This document shows positions 35,187 through 42,406 of a DNA stretch of 42,406 nt, one piece after another. Position 1 is the first letter of the stretch, and each line of letters opens with the position of its first letter. The position numbers were made by a program, and so were the translations under genes. Source of the DNA: Actinomycetota bacterium (GTDB taxonomy: Bacteria > Actinomycetota > Actinomycetes > Nanopelagicales > Nanopelagicaceae); assembly GCA_947371865.1 (NCBI GenBank), contig CANBRH010000006.1:1-42406 (forward strand), read 5' to 3'. The notes under the pieces were generated by a model. That model did no database searches and was not told the origin of the DNA. It saw only the letters and a list, made by a program, of their open reading frames with translations.

Positions 35187-35192
35187 AGAGTA
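35187..35192 (-). promoter_or_regulatory. Leaderless -10 element for tatB-mrp
   Basis: TACTCT on the minus strand, then TAATCC, then the ATG at 35180. No ribosome binding site is visible. Confidence 0.45.
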
Positions 35193-35206
35193 GTCGGTAG
35201 TAAAAA

Positions 35207-36418
35207 CTACTTCTTCGCAATCAATTTCAGGGTGACTTCTTTGGTTATGCCATCCCGCTTAAAGGTAAGCGTTACGGCATCGCCAACATTGTGGGTACGA
35301 ACCGCCACTATGAGTTCGTCGGCGCTCGCCACCGCTCGGCCATCGATGGCGGTAATGACATCTCCTGCGCGCAATCCCGCCTTTTCAGCTGGGCCTCCCG
35401 GAAGTATGGAATCGGCTGTGGTGGCGATTTTTGCCCCAATTCCGGTAAAGCTGTTATCGAGCGAAAGGCCGATGATGGGATGAGTGGAAGTGCCGGTCTT
35501 GATCAGCTGTTCGGCGGTCTTCTTGGCTTGATTAATAGGTATAGCAAAACCTAGACCAATGGAACCTGACTGGCCACTAAAACTGGAACCTAAAGATGCG
35601 ATAGCTGAGTTGACGCCGATTACTGCGCCCGCCGAATCCACCAATGGGCCGCCGGAATTTCCCGGATTGATCGCGGCATCTGTCTGTAAGGCATTAATAA
35701 AGGAGCTCTCACCACTGCCACTTCCGGCAGTCACGGCTCGATCCTTTGCGCTGATGATTCCTGAGGTAACCGTTCCTGCCAAACCAAGAGGTGACCCAAT
35801 GGCAATGACTGCGTCACCGACTTTTACATCGTCGCTATTTCCCAAAGTTAAAGCAGGAGCATCAGCGACTTCAATTTTGAGTACTGCAAGATCATAAGCA
35901 GCATCGCGTCCAACTATCTTGGCGGGAAAACTTTTTCCGCTTTGCAGATTAACCGTGATAGTTCCGCCTCCGGTAACAGCGGCTTCAACGACGTGATTGT
36001 TGGTCAAGATATAACCGTTGGTGTCTATAAAAAATCCGGAACCAGTATCCCCGCCTGCAGCGGATTCGACCGAAACTGAAACAACTGATGGAGAGACTCG
36101 GGCGGCAATTCCGGCGATCGAGTTTGCGGCGCGTTCAATATTGGAGTGAGTGCTCACTAAATGTGTGGAACCAGTTGCAAAATTAAAGGCTCGACCAGCA
36201 ACTGAACCAACCGCTCCAGCAAGAATGGCAATCAACACTACGAGTCCTAACCCAATGGATCGGCGAGCTGGAACAGGTGGGTGAGGCGTAGAAACGTGCG
36301 CCGGCTCGTACGAATGAAAAGGTGCGTGCTCAAGTGGCGTCGGAGTTGTCCACCATGGCGTATCAGAAGGCGGAGTTGCGGAATTCTCTCGTGGTGCCAT
36401 TGGCTCTTCTATGCTCAA
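35207..36418 (-). CDS. htrA: HtrA/DegP-family serine protease with PDZ domain
   Basis: A 403-residue envelope protease for damaged exported proteins. A Pro-rich cytosolic N-terminus leads to one membrane segment (about 54-75), then a trypsin-like domain with His142 (TNNHVVEA), Asp176 (AYDLAVLK) and Ser255 (NPGNSGGP), and a C-terminal PDZ domain (about 310-400). In relatives the gene follows sigE and rseA; both are absent. The start is TTG 36418 (GGGGGA about 5 nt upstream) or ATG 36400 (weaker GAAGAG); six residues differ. Confidence 0.93.
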   Translation of the reverse strand: MSIEEPMAPRENSATPPSDTPWWTTPTPLEHAPFHSYEPAHVSTPHPPVPARRSIGLGLVVLIAILAGAVGSVAGRAFNFATGSTHLVSTHSNIERAANSIAGIAARVSPSVVSVSVESAAGGDTGSGFFIDTNGYILTNNHVVEAAVTGGGTITVNLQSGKSFPAKIVGRDAAYDLAVLKIEVADAPALTLGNSDDVKVGDAVIAIGSPLGLAGTVTSGIISAKDRAVTAGSGSGESSFINALQTDAAINPGNSGGPLVDSAGAVIGVNSAIASLGSSFSGQSGSIGLGFAIPINQAKKTAEQLIKTGTSTHPIIGLSLDNSFTGIGAKIATTADSILPGGPAEKAGLRAGDVITAIDGRAVASADELIVAVRTHNVGDAVTLTFKRDGITKEVTLKLIAKK

Positions 36419-36535
36419 TTCAGTCCCCCAATAATCAAGCGTGAAACAAACGTCCCTAACCGAAGTAATGTCTACTGAGTAAAGCCTAATAAAAGATGAG
36501 AACTAGCCAAAATAAAACTTAAACCTAGAAATGGG

Positions 36536-37168
36536 TCAATTCTTGGTGGCTACAAGTACGCCTGCCCCAAGTGGAAGCAGCGTCGAATTCCACCGGGAAT
36601 CTTCTTTAATCGCTCTAATGGCATCGCGCCGGGAGATGGTATCGAAGTCCCGCTGGGTGGGGTCGGCGACCTTGCCGCCACCCAAGGCATAGTCAATTAT
36701 GAGGACACCGTGAGAATTAAGAAGTCGATACCCCTCTTGAATGACATCAAAAAGATCTTGAGCCGGTCTAACAATCATGACATCATAATTTTGATCTGCA
36801 AGTTTTCCGACGACATCAATAATGTTTCCGGTAATCAAACGATAGCGCTGGGCAGAAAGTCCGGCTTCTTCAAAAACTTTTCGGGCGCTGGAGCTATTTT
36901 CGCGTTCGGTATCTATGGAAGTTAAAAGACCATCTTTAGCCAGGCCTTGAAAAATCCATAATCCGCTTACCCCAGAACCAGTTCCGATCTCGACAACAGA
37001 TCGAGCTTGTGCAAGTTGCACAATAAATTTAATAAAACCACAGACTGCTGTCGATGGATTACCAGAACCAATTTCGGCACCGTTATTTCGTGCTTGCTGC
37101 ATAAAAATATCTTCGTGAGGATAGCTTTCGGCAAAGGCTGACATATCTCCGCGATTGGTCAGACTCAT
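36536..37168 (-). CDS. O-methyltransferase, Rv1220c-like
   Basis: A 210-residue class I SAM-dependent methyltransferase of the catechol/caffeoyl-CoA type. The SAM motif VEIGTGSGVSGLW, the acidic TSIDTER strand end and VMIVRPAQD are visible; an Asp at the last site would be usual for metal binding, and here the residue order differs slightly. ATG 37168 overlaps the pepA stop as ATGA; the longer start at 37183 would overlap more. The acceptor is unknown. Confidence 0.85.
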   Translation of the reverse strand: MSLTNRGDMSAFAESYPHEDIFMQQARNNGAEIGSGNPSTAVCGFIKFIVQLAQARSVVEIGTGSGVSGLWIFQGLAKDGLLTSIDTERENSSSARKVFEEAGLSAQRYRLITGNIIDVVGKLADQNYDVMIVRPAQDLFDVIQEGYRLLNSHGVLIIDYALGGGKVADPTQRDFDTISRRDAIRAIKEDSRWNSTLLPLGAGVLVATKN

Positions 37169-38661
37169 AGTGAGGCAATCCAATCAATTAATAACCGAAC
37201 ACCGAATGCTGTGCCGCCTTTGGGATTTTCGCCAGCATCGTTATCGGCTCGAGCCGGCCCGGCAATATCGAAGTGGACCCAATTTCGCTTGCCAGCGAAA
37301 TGTTCTAAGAAGAGTGCGGCCGTAATCGAACCACCTTTGAAATCAGGTTTTTCGGCTGTGTGATTAAAGTCCGCGACAGTGCTCTGCAGCGAAACTCGAT
37401 ACTCATCGACAAGCGGCATGGGCCAAACTCGATCTCCAATTCGTTCACCCACACGCGAAAAGGCTGTGAGCAAAGTGGAATTATGGCTATACATCGCGGC
37501 GTAGTGGCGACTGAGACCCAATGTGGCAGCACCGGTCAAGGTTGCGACATCAATTAAATAGGAGGGATCGAGGTTGCGATCGGCGTAAGCCAAGCCATCG
37601 GCAAGCACTAACCGACCTTCGGCATCAGTGTTTATTACTTCTACTGTGGTTCCGCCATATTGAGTGATGACATCGGAAGGGCGAGCGGAAGTGCCAGATA
37701 AGGAATTCTCGGCACACATTAAGAGTGCAGTGACTCTCACTTTGGGTTTGATCTCTGGCATAGCGATGACCGTCGACAATACGGCGGCGGCACCAGACAT
37801 ATCGCTCTTCATCGGTTGCATCACATCGTATGGACGTTTCAGTGAAATCCCACCGGTATCATAGGTAATGCCTTTACCGACTAATACAACGTGCGGCCAG
37901 TTGCGCGAACCTTTTGGTGCATACGAAACTTTGATAAATCGTGGTCCGGGTTTTGGGGAAGAGTTTCCGATCGCGTAGAGACCACCAAACTCTTTCAGTG
38001 CGGCTCCGCTTATGACTTCAATGCTCAAATCCCTCGATTTAGATTTAGTGATCATTGATTTCGCTTGAACGGCCATCCAGGCTGGATTTTTGATATTTGA
38101 TGGCGTATGGATTAAATCGCGAGCGCGCCATACGGCATCACTCAGAACCTTGGCGTAACCAACTTCTTTCTCATAATTTCCAAAAATAATAAATTTTGCT
38201 GGTGTCCCAGAAGTGGCCGTTTTCAAATTCCAAAGGTAACTGGAAGAAACCAGCGCCACCGAGTGCGCGATTGCTGCATCTCTCTCTGGCCGAGAAGGAG
38301 ATTTTCGCGCAACCAGACAAGCATCAATAACCACCTTGCCCGAGCTCTTCACCTTTCGCCCCAGTGCGGCTCCGGCTTTGCGCAGGTCGGAAGTTGCCCC
38401 CGACCCGACTCCAACTAAATAGACGCGCGTAATCGGATACTTGGAGTGAGCAACCGGGAGTTCAATAATTTCTCCGGGTTTGCCCGTAAATTCTGGCCAC
38501 TGACGGAAGGGTTCTTCCTGGTCAAAGCCGAGAAGTTCGGTCAGTCCAGTGAGAACTGGGGATTTGGTGATCTGATTTCCAGCGTGAACGCCTAAGGCAA
38601 CGGCATCAACTCCAGCCCAGCCAACAGTGGTCTTAAACGAAAGATCGGGCTTTTGCTTCAC
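37165..38661 (-). CDS. pepA: Leucyl aminopeptidase (M17)
   Basis: A 498-residue cytosolic metallopeptidase that trims N-terminal residues from peptides and may process glutathione- or mycothiol-type conjugates. Metal and catalytic residues sit in VGKGITYDTGG (262-271, Lys263 and Asp268), KSDMSGA (Asp287) and NTDAEGR (344-350). The GTG start at 38661 has no ribosome binding site; TAACCT ends 7 nt upstream. Confidence 0.95.
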   Translation of the reverse strand: MKQKPDLSFKTTVGWAGVDAVALGVHAGNQITKSPVLTGLTELLGFDQEEPFRQWPEFTGKPGEIIELPVAHSKYPITRVYLVGVGSGATSDLRKAGAALGRKVKSSGKVVIDACLVARKSPSRPERDAAIAHSVALVSSSYLWNLKTATSGTPAKFIIFGNYEKEVGYAKVLSDAVWRARDLIHTPSNIKNPAWMAVQAKSMITKSKSRDLSIEVISGAALKEFGGLYAIGNSSPKPGPRFIKVSYAPKGSRNWPHVVLVGKGITYDTGGISLKRPYDVMQPMKSDMSGAAAVLSTVIAMPEIKPKVRVTALLMCAENSLSGTSARPSDVITQYGGTTVEVINTDAEGRLVLADGLAYADRNLDPSYLIDVATLTGAATLGLSRHYAAMYSHNSTLLTAFSRVGERIGDRVWPMPLVDEYRVSLQSTVADFNHTAEKPDFKGGSITAALFLEHFAGKRNWVHFDIAGPARADNDAGENPKGGTAFGVRLLIDWIASL

Positions 38662-38668
38662 AGACGAG

Positions 38669-38674
38669 AGGTTA
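38669..38674 (-). promoter_or_regulatory. Leaderless -10 element for pepA
   Basis: TAACCT on the minus strand, then CTCGTCT (7 nt), then the GTG at 38661. It lies in the 21-bp gap behind DUF3117. Confidence 0.45.
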
Positions 38675-38682
38675 GCGAACTA

Positions 38683-38862
38683 CTACTTCTTAACGAGGGC
38701 AACTGCTGCCTGAAGAGCATTGCCGAGATTTGTCGCTTCTTCAACGTTGAGTTCGACGACCAGACGGCCACCACCCTCGAGTGGAATACGCATGACGAGG
38801 CTGCGAGCTTCCTTGGTGACTTCCATGGGTCCATCACCAGTTCGTGGTTTCATGGCTGCCAT
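38683..38862 (-). CDS. DUF3117 family protein (Rv1211-like)
   Basis: A 59-residue actinobacterial protein of unknown function. MAAMKPRTGDGPMEVTKEAR at the N-terminus and IPLEGGGRLVVELNVEEA in the middle are diagnostic. ATG 38862 is used because AAGGAG lies about 8 nt upstream; the ORF from 38937 has no support and would put a non-family tail in front. The 102 bp upstream hold no other gene. Confidence 0.9.
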   Translation of the reverse strand: MAAMKPRTGDGPMEVTKEARSLVMRIPLEGGGRLVVELNVEEATNLGNALQAAVALVKK

Positions 38863-38964
38863 GTAGTGACTCCTTATATGCGAGTAAATCGACCAAAATG
38901 GGAAATCTCTGATTGCGTAGGGAGAAGTATCTCGCATTGATGGGGCAGGTGGGAAATCGGCTTC

Positions 38965-39165
38965 CTAACGCTGGAAATCGACGATTAAGGCGGAAAGTAA
39001 CCGGGCTTTGGCGCTGGAAATGACCGAGGAAACAGCTCGTTCGGGCACATGGAGAAGTTCAGCAATCTCAGCAGGACTCTGGGACCGGAGGTAGTGCAAG
39101 GTCAATATGGCTCGCTCTTCCTCTGGCAGGCTGGCAATCAGCTCGGAGAGGGTATTTACAGCCAC
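38965..39165 (-). CDS. Small sigma-70 region-4-like DNA-binding protein
   Basis: A 66-residue protein made of little more than a sigma factor region 4: ASLPEEERAILTLHYLRSQS, then the helix-turn-helix PAEIAELLHVPERAVSSVIS, then AKARLLSAL. Region 2 is missing, and the upstream gene is an unrelated SRPBCC protein, so this is not an obvious fragment of a full sigma gene. It could act as a DNA-binding accessory or a sigma competitor. GTG 39165 has GAGGGG just upstream. Family assignment is by motif only. Confidence 0.75.
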   Translation of the reverse strand: MAVNTLSELIASLPEEERAILTLHYLRSQSPAEIAELLHVPERAVSSVISSAKARLLSALIVDFQR

Positions 39166-39178
39166 ACCCCTCAGGTTA

Positions 39179-39670
39179 CTAGGCGACCCTGTGAACTAGT
39201 AGTTTCCGGAAGCGCCGCAACGAAATATGTACTCCAATAAGTATGCCGGGGCGCAACAGAAGAAGTACGGGCCATGGGGCATAAACCTCTTCAAACCAGT
39301 GGAAACGGACCCCGCCCTCAATCTCCTCGAGCCGGAAATCTCCGCGGCCCTTCAGAAGTTTTCCTACATGCTCGACTGCGCAATAAGTTGGCGGCTGCCA
39401 TTGGGTCACCAGCATTTCATCGAGTAGGCCTAGGCGGCGAAGACCTCGAGCCCGCCCCGCGATCGGGAAGCGATCTGCCCTTGGGCCGGTGAAGGCCACA
39501 ATTCTTGGTCCGAGCGCATTGCCACTTTCCTGGTTAGCCCAGACTTTGGTCTGCAACATCCACTCGGATTGCCGCTCCCAATTAACGAGATATTTCCATA
39601 CCTCTTCTATCTGCAGTGGAGAAGTCCGGTCGACGATATCTAGCTGGACACGAAATTCGGAGAGCTTCAT
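39179..39670 (-). CDS. SRPBCC/START-like domain protein
   Basis: A 163-residue protein with the helix-grip pattern of SRPBCC domains: a first strand with FRVQLDIVDRTSP, the VWKYLVNWERQSEWM segment, and a long C-terminal helix. Such proteins bind hydrophobic ligands or act as cyclases; the ligand is unknown. Its ATG directly abuts the LOG gene stop (TAA then ATG), so the two are co-expressed. Confidence 0.8.
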   Translation of the reverse strand: MKLSEFRVQLDIVDRTSPLQIEEVWKYLVNWERQSEWMLQTKVWANQESGNALGPRIVAFTGPRADRFPIAGRARGLRRLGLLDEMLVTQWQPPTYCAVEHVGKLLKGRGDFRLEEIEGGVRFHWFEEVYAPWPVLLLLRPGILIGVHISLRRFRKLLVHRVA

Positions 39671-40255
39671 TTATAAAGTGGAAGAAGCAAGAGTTTGCGA
39701 GAGAGTATCTAAAGTTGTGGGTACATCAATGCACCAAGCGATCTTCTCTTCTTGGCCCGATTTCATAAATTCCAATTCTTTCAAATGTTTGAGCGCAGCC
39801 TGCATTGGCGTATATACGTCGAACGGATCGCAGACGAGAACGGGCTTTGCATGGAATCCTAAATATCTTCCAACCCATATTTCAAAAAGCTCTTCTAACG
39901 TGCCGATACCACCTGGAAGAGCCACAAAGGCGTCGGACATAGTTTCAATGAGCCCCTTACGCTCGCGCATATCTTTAACAACGTGTAACTCGGACGAAGC
40001 GCCGTCCGCGAATTCCACTGAAATAAGTTTTTCAGGAATTACTCCAAAGGTGAGCGCACCGTTTTCACGGGCACCTTGCGCAACGGCTCCCATCATGGAG
40101 GTCTTGCCTCCACCCCAGACTAAATCCCAACCACGTTCGCCGATTCCTTTGCCTAAATCGTGGGCAAGATCTAAGTATTTTTGATCCAACGATGGCGATG
40201 AAGCGCAGTAGACCGCAACTCTAGGTTTTCGAGAATCAGGTTTCGCTTCGTTCAT
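39671..40255 (-). CDS. LOG-family nucleotide phosphoribohydrolase (Rv1205-like)
   Basis: A 194-residue Rossmann-like enzyme of the LOG family, related to cytokinin-activating 5'-monophosphate phosphoribohydrolases. It has GGGKTSMMGAVA near 48-59, MRERK at 96-100 and PGGIGTLEE at 114-122, the active-site set. The M. tuberculosis relative Rv1205 makes cytokinins; the role here is inferred. ATG 40255 is used because the family core starts soon after; TAGACT-N7 precedes it and no ribosome binding site is seen. It is divergent from dapD with 35 bp between. Confidence 0.9.
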   Translation of the reverse strand: MNEAKPDSRKPRVAVYCASSPSLDQKYLDLAHDLGKGIGERGWDLVWGGGKTSMMGAVAQGARENGALTFGVIPEKLISVEFADGASSELHVVKDMRERKGLIETMSDAFVALPGGIGTLEELFEIWVGRYLGFHAKPVLVCDPFDVYTPMQAALKHLKELEFMKSGQEEKIAWCIDVPTTLDTLSQTLASSTL

Positions 40256-40262
40256 ATATCGC

Positions 40263-40268
40263 AGTCTA
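40263..40268 (-). promoter_or_regulatory. Leaderless -10 element for the LOG gene
   Basis: TAGACT on the minus strand, then GCGATAT (7 nt), then the ATG at 40255. Confidence 0.5.
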
Positions 40269-40278
40269 GAACCTTTGC

Positions 40279-40284
40279 TAATGT
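40279..40284 (+). promoter_or_regulatory. Leaderless -10 element for dapD
   Basis: TAATGT, then TCTGGC (6 nt), then the ATG at 40291. The divergent LOG promoter is only 10 bp away, so both -10 sites share a 35-bp gap and may interfere. Confidence 0.5.
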
Positions 40285-40290
40285 TCTGGC

Positions 40291-41208
40291 ATGACGAGCG
40301 CATACGGTTATGGGATTTCAACAATTGCCGCTGATGGCTCTGTTCTCGACACCTATTACTCCCATCTTGGTTTAGGGAGCATCAGCTCTCAGAGCGCACC
40401 TGATCTTGCCGGGCTTTCTGAACCAGATGCGCTCCGACAAATTACCCGTCACATTGTCGCTCTTGAAATTGATCTCGCGGCTGCACCGACATCGGTTCCA
40501 GATGTATACCTGCGCTTGCACTTGCTTTCTCATCGCATCATCACGCCACATGGCGCCAATCTCGATGGCACATTCGGAATACTCAACAACGTGGTGTGGA
40601 CATCTGCTGGCCCGTGCCTGCTCTCCACCTTTAATTCGATTGCGCCCAAGTTACGTGCCGCCTTGGGTCAGCTCACTATTTTTGCCGTTGACAAATTTCC
40701 ACGCATGGTTGACTACGTGATCCCCGAAGGCGTACGTATTGCCGATGCTGATCGTGTTCGACTAGGTGCGCACTTAGCCTCTGGCACCACGGTGATGCAT
40801 GAAGGATTCGTTAACTTCAATGCCGGAACTCTAGGAAAATCCATGGTCGAAGGTCGCATCAGCGCTGGGGTCGTCGTGGGAGATGGTTCAGATATCGGTG
40901 GTGGCGCCTCCATCATGGGCACCCTCAGCGGTGGCGGCAAAGAAGTAATCTCCATTGGTGAACGCTCCTTACTGGGAGCAAATTCGGGATTAGGAATTTC
41001 CCTCGGCAATGACTGCATTGTTGAAGCTGGGGTTTACATCACCGCTGGTTCGAAAATTAAGTTGCCTGATGGCGGGGCCGTAAAAGCTCGCGAACTCTCT
41101 GGCGCCAATCAACTTATATTTCGACGAAATTCCCAGGATGGTTCCTTAGAAGTTTTGCCTAAGAGCGGGCAATGGGATGGATTAAATTCGGTCCTGCACA
41201 GCAATTAG
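40291..41208 (+). CDS. dapD: Tetrahydrodipicolinate N-succinyltransferase DapD
   Basis: Adds succinyl-CoA to tetrahydrodipicolinate in lysine and cell-wall diaminopimelate synthesis. The 305-residue protein has an N-terminal helical domain, an actinobacterial-type middle part (RMVDYVIPEGVRIADADRVR), and a left-handed beta-helix with GRISAGVVVGDGSDIGGGAS and SLLGANSGLGISLG. With dapC it marks the succinylase route. The TAG is interleaved with the stop of the convergent SpoIID-like gene (TTAG, 41205-41208). Confidence 0.95.
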   Translation: MTSAYGYGISTIAADGSVLDTYYSHLGLGSISSQSAPDLAGLSEPDALRQITRHIVALEIDLAAAPTSVPDVYLRLHLLSHRIITPHGANLDGTFGILNNVVWTSAGPCLLSTFNSIAPKLRAALGQLTIFAVDKFPRMVDYVIPEGVRIADADRVRLGAHLASGTTVMHEGFVNFNAGTLGKSMVEGRISAGVVVGDGSDIGGGASIMGTLSGGGKEVISIGERSLLGANSGLGISLGNDCIVEAGVYITAGSKIKLPDGGAVKARELSGANQLIFRRNSQDGSLEVLPKSGQWDGLNSVLHSN

Positions 41209-42406
41209 CTAGCGCTTGGCGTTGGCGTTGGCGTTTCCGTTGCAGAAGGTGTTGGTGTCACCACGGGTGGGATATCAAACCAAGAAGATGGCAATTTCAA
41301 TGCGACTTTGAAGTCACTTACGTTCAGCATTTTGGTCGTGCCATCACTTGCAATCCCAAATACCGAAAGCACTGCGTTTGCGGTCGATCGATTCGCCACT
41401 TCATATTTTGTAACGTCAGGAAGACCAAAGGCTGCCGCCATCGTGGCTTGCGAAATAGAGCGAGTCCAATGCGCGTAATTCGGATTTAAAGTCGCATCAA
41501 GGCTCCACGGATCAGCCACATTGGTGAGATAAGGAAATTTTGTGCCCCACACATCTTCGCTGCGTTGCGTTTGACCGCCGCTGGAAGAGAAGAAATAGAC
41601 ATTGATTGGTTTACTTTTATACGTAATTACTTGTGCATGAGTCGAATCAGTCACAGTGGCATCTACCGCGGTTTTCCATAACTTTCCGTACTTAGGTTCA
41701 GTCTCTTTTGCATAACCGATGTAAGCCTGATCGTATTTCGAATTATAAATCTGACAGTCGCACTCTTTTCTAATCTTCCCCATTCGATTCACGGCATAAG
41801 TGCGGGAAGCAACTGCTTGAGCCTGCAGTGCCGCTTGCGGCCATGAGGACGGTACTTCGCTAATTCCGTAGAGATATTCGTCTTGGACGCGCATCGTGTC
41901 AGTAAATTCCAACCGATACCCGACCTTTGTAATCGGCACCGCACGCACTTGCAACTGTCCATAGCGAAGGCGCGATGAAGCGAGGCCACTGTTTAAAACC
42001 ACAGCGCCTTTTGCGGCGGGATCGAGTGATTCTGTCCCAGACCAACGAATGGTGAAGAGGGTCGAGTCGCTGGAAAACTTTGGATTGCCGGTACCTGCGA
42101 TGACAACGTGCACATTCTTACCCACGATAGAAAATTTATATGTCGAGCCAAGTGCATACCCGCCTATAGACGGTGACGTAGCGAATGCCAGCGGAACTCC
42201 TTGCGCCACATCTCCCTTGATGATCTGAAGTGCGGCCGAAGGAAACTTTTTATCTAGAGCTAAAGTGGCGGTCGTGAGTTGGTGACCGACGTTCACTCGA
42301 ATCAGTCCACCGTCATCAACGGAGTTGACTTGGGTTCCGGGAAAATAATAAGTAAGTATCTCCGTTGAACTTTTCCCGGCGAGGGCTTGCGCCTTGGCGC
42401 CAATCT
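41205..42406 (-). CDS. SpoIID/LytB-domain protein, partial at window edge
   Basis: At least 400 residues, running off the right end; the upstream frame is open to 42406, so the GTG at 42296 is not the start. The visible N-terminal part (AKAQALAGKSSTEILTYYFPG) and the core (YLYGISEVPSSWPQAALQAQAVASRTYA) are those of SpoIID, a peptidoglycan lytic transglycosylase that removes stem-free glycan. Two cysteines in ECDCQIY follow the core. The C-terminus is a Thr/Pro/Ser-rich tail. In a non-sporulating actinobacterium a wall-remodelling role is likely. A signal peptide would be outside the window. Confidence 0.88.
   Translation of the reverse strand, partial: IGAKAQALAGKSSTEILTYYFPGTQVNSVDDGGLIRVNVGHQLTTATLALDKKFPSAALQIIKGDVAQGVPLAFATSPSIGGYALGSTYKFSIVGKNVHVVIAGTGNPKFSSDSTLFTIRWSGTESLDPAAKGAVVLNSGLASSRLRYGQLQVRAVPITKVGYRLEFTDTMRVQDEYLYGISEVPSSWPQAALQAQAVASRTYAVNRMGKIRKECDCQIYNSKYDQAYIGYAKETEPKYGKLWKTAVDATVTDSTHAQVITYKSKPINVYFFSSSGGQTQRSEDVWGTKFPYLTNVADPWSLDATLNPNYAHWTRSISQATMAAAFGLPDVTKYEVANRSTANAVLSVFGIASDGTTKMLNVSDFKVALKLPSSWFDIPPVVTPTPSATETPTPTPSAS
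41216..41233 (+). repeat. Hexanucleotide tandem repeat in the SpoIID-like gene
   Basis: TTGGCG occurs three times in a row. On the coding strand it encodes Thr-Pro dipeptides in the C-terminal tail. Unit length 6 keeps the frame, so copy-number change would only alter tail length. Confidence 0.7.

Noticed and set aside
39166..39670. Upstream half of a broken ECF sigma gene joined to the region-4 protein
   Set aside because: The upstream frame encodes a complete SRPBCC protein with no region 2 motif.
41205..42296. SpoIID-like gene starting at GTG 42296
   Set aside because: The frame remains open to the window edge and the preceding residues match the SpoIID N-terminal region.
1..42406. Insertion sequences, prophage genes, CRISPR arrays or integrase/attachment sites
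   Set aside because: No transposase, phage, cas gene or regularly spaced repeat was seen; the tRNA at 879-950 has no integrase nearby.

Overview
This 42.4 kb window is a gene-dense piece of an actinobacterial chromosome. It has mid GC content (roughly half, judged by eye) and no mobile elements. Markers of Actinomycetota are two WhiB-type Fe-S regulators, a mycothiol gene (mshB), the MtrA/MtrB two-component pair, MoeZ, and several families largely confined to the phylum (DUF3499, DUF3107, DUF3117, DUF6113, DUF5719). Genes are packed tightly: no interval without a gene exceeds about 190 bp, many neighbours overlap by ATGA, and four of the five convergent pairs overlap by 4 nt at their stop codons. 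Together with losses from otherwise conserved clusters (no tmk, lpqB or hpf between sahH and secA; no sigE/rseA near htrA), this suggests a streamlined, perhaps aquatic, actinobacterium. The exact lineage cannot be fixed from the window.

Layout. 1-950: msrB (cut by the window edge), msrA and tRNA-Arg(CCG). 951-4540: whiB1, convergent with a PdtaS-type histidine kinase, then a CpaE-like ATPase and a SAF/CpaB-like membrane protein. 4675-12174: an Rv3235-like protein, secA, comF, mtrB, mtrA and sahH. 12199-19907: phosphomannomutase, DUF3499, DUF5719, a large membrane glycosyltransferase, whiB2 and a sugar nucleotidyltransferase, a conserved cell-envelope/WhiB block. 19911-24952: dapC and ferredoxin on the minus strand, a GNAT and cysS on the plus strand, then DUF6113 and mshB. 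24988-28741: moeZ, a TetR regulator, DUF3107, a ParA-like ATPase and DUF2236. 28738-33732: MarC, a PHP phosphoesterase, an EamA exporter, an Nramp-related transporter and a detached MgtE-N/CBS protein. 33742-38661: mrp, tatB, htrA, an O-methyltransferase and leucyl aminopeptidase. 38683-42406: DUF3117, a 66-residue sigma-region-4-like protein, an SRPBCC protein, a LOG protein, dapD and a SpoIID-like protein cut by the right edge.

How the genes fit together. Several are housekeeping: lysine/diaminopimelate synthesis (dapC, dapD), mycothiol (mshB), protein export (secA, tatB), sulfur-carrier activation (moeZ), Fe-S handling (mrp, ferredoxin), envelope sensing (mtrAB, htrA) and methionine sulfoxide repair (msrAB). 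The most intriguing unit is the translationally coupled pair at 31115-33732. A soluble PRC/MgtE-N/CBS protein precedes an Nramp-family transporter whose metal-site motifs depart from the transition-metal consensus. I read it as a candidate Mg2+ transporter with a separate Mg2+-sensing subunit.

Two other signals stand out. Ten genes have a TANNNT hexamer ending 6 or 7 nt before the start codon and no ribosome binding site, which indicates widespread leaderless transcription. And dapC has no AUG, GUG or UUG codon before its conserved N-terminus; it sits in the same frame as the upstream ferredoxin, separated by a single TAA, so an AUC start or readthrough is suggested.
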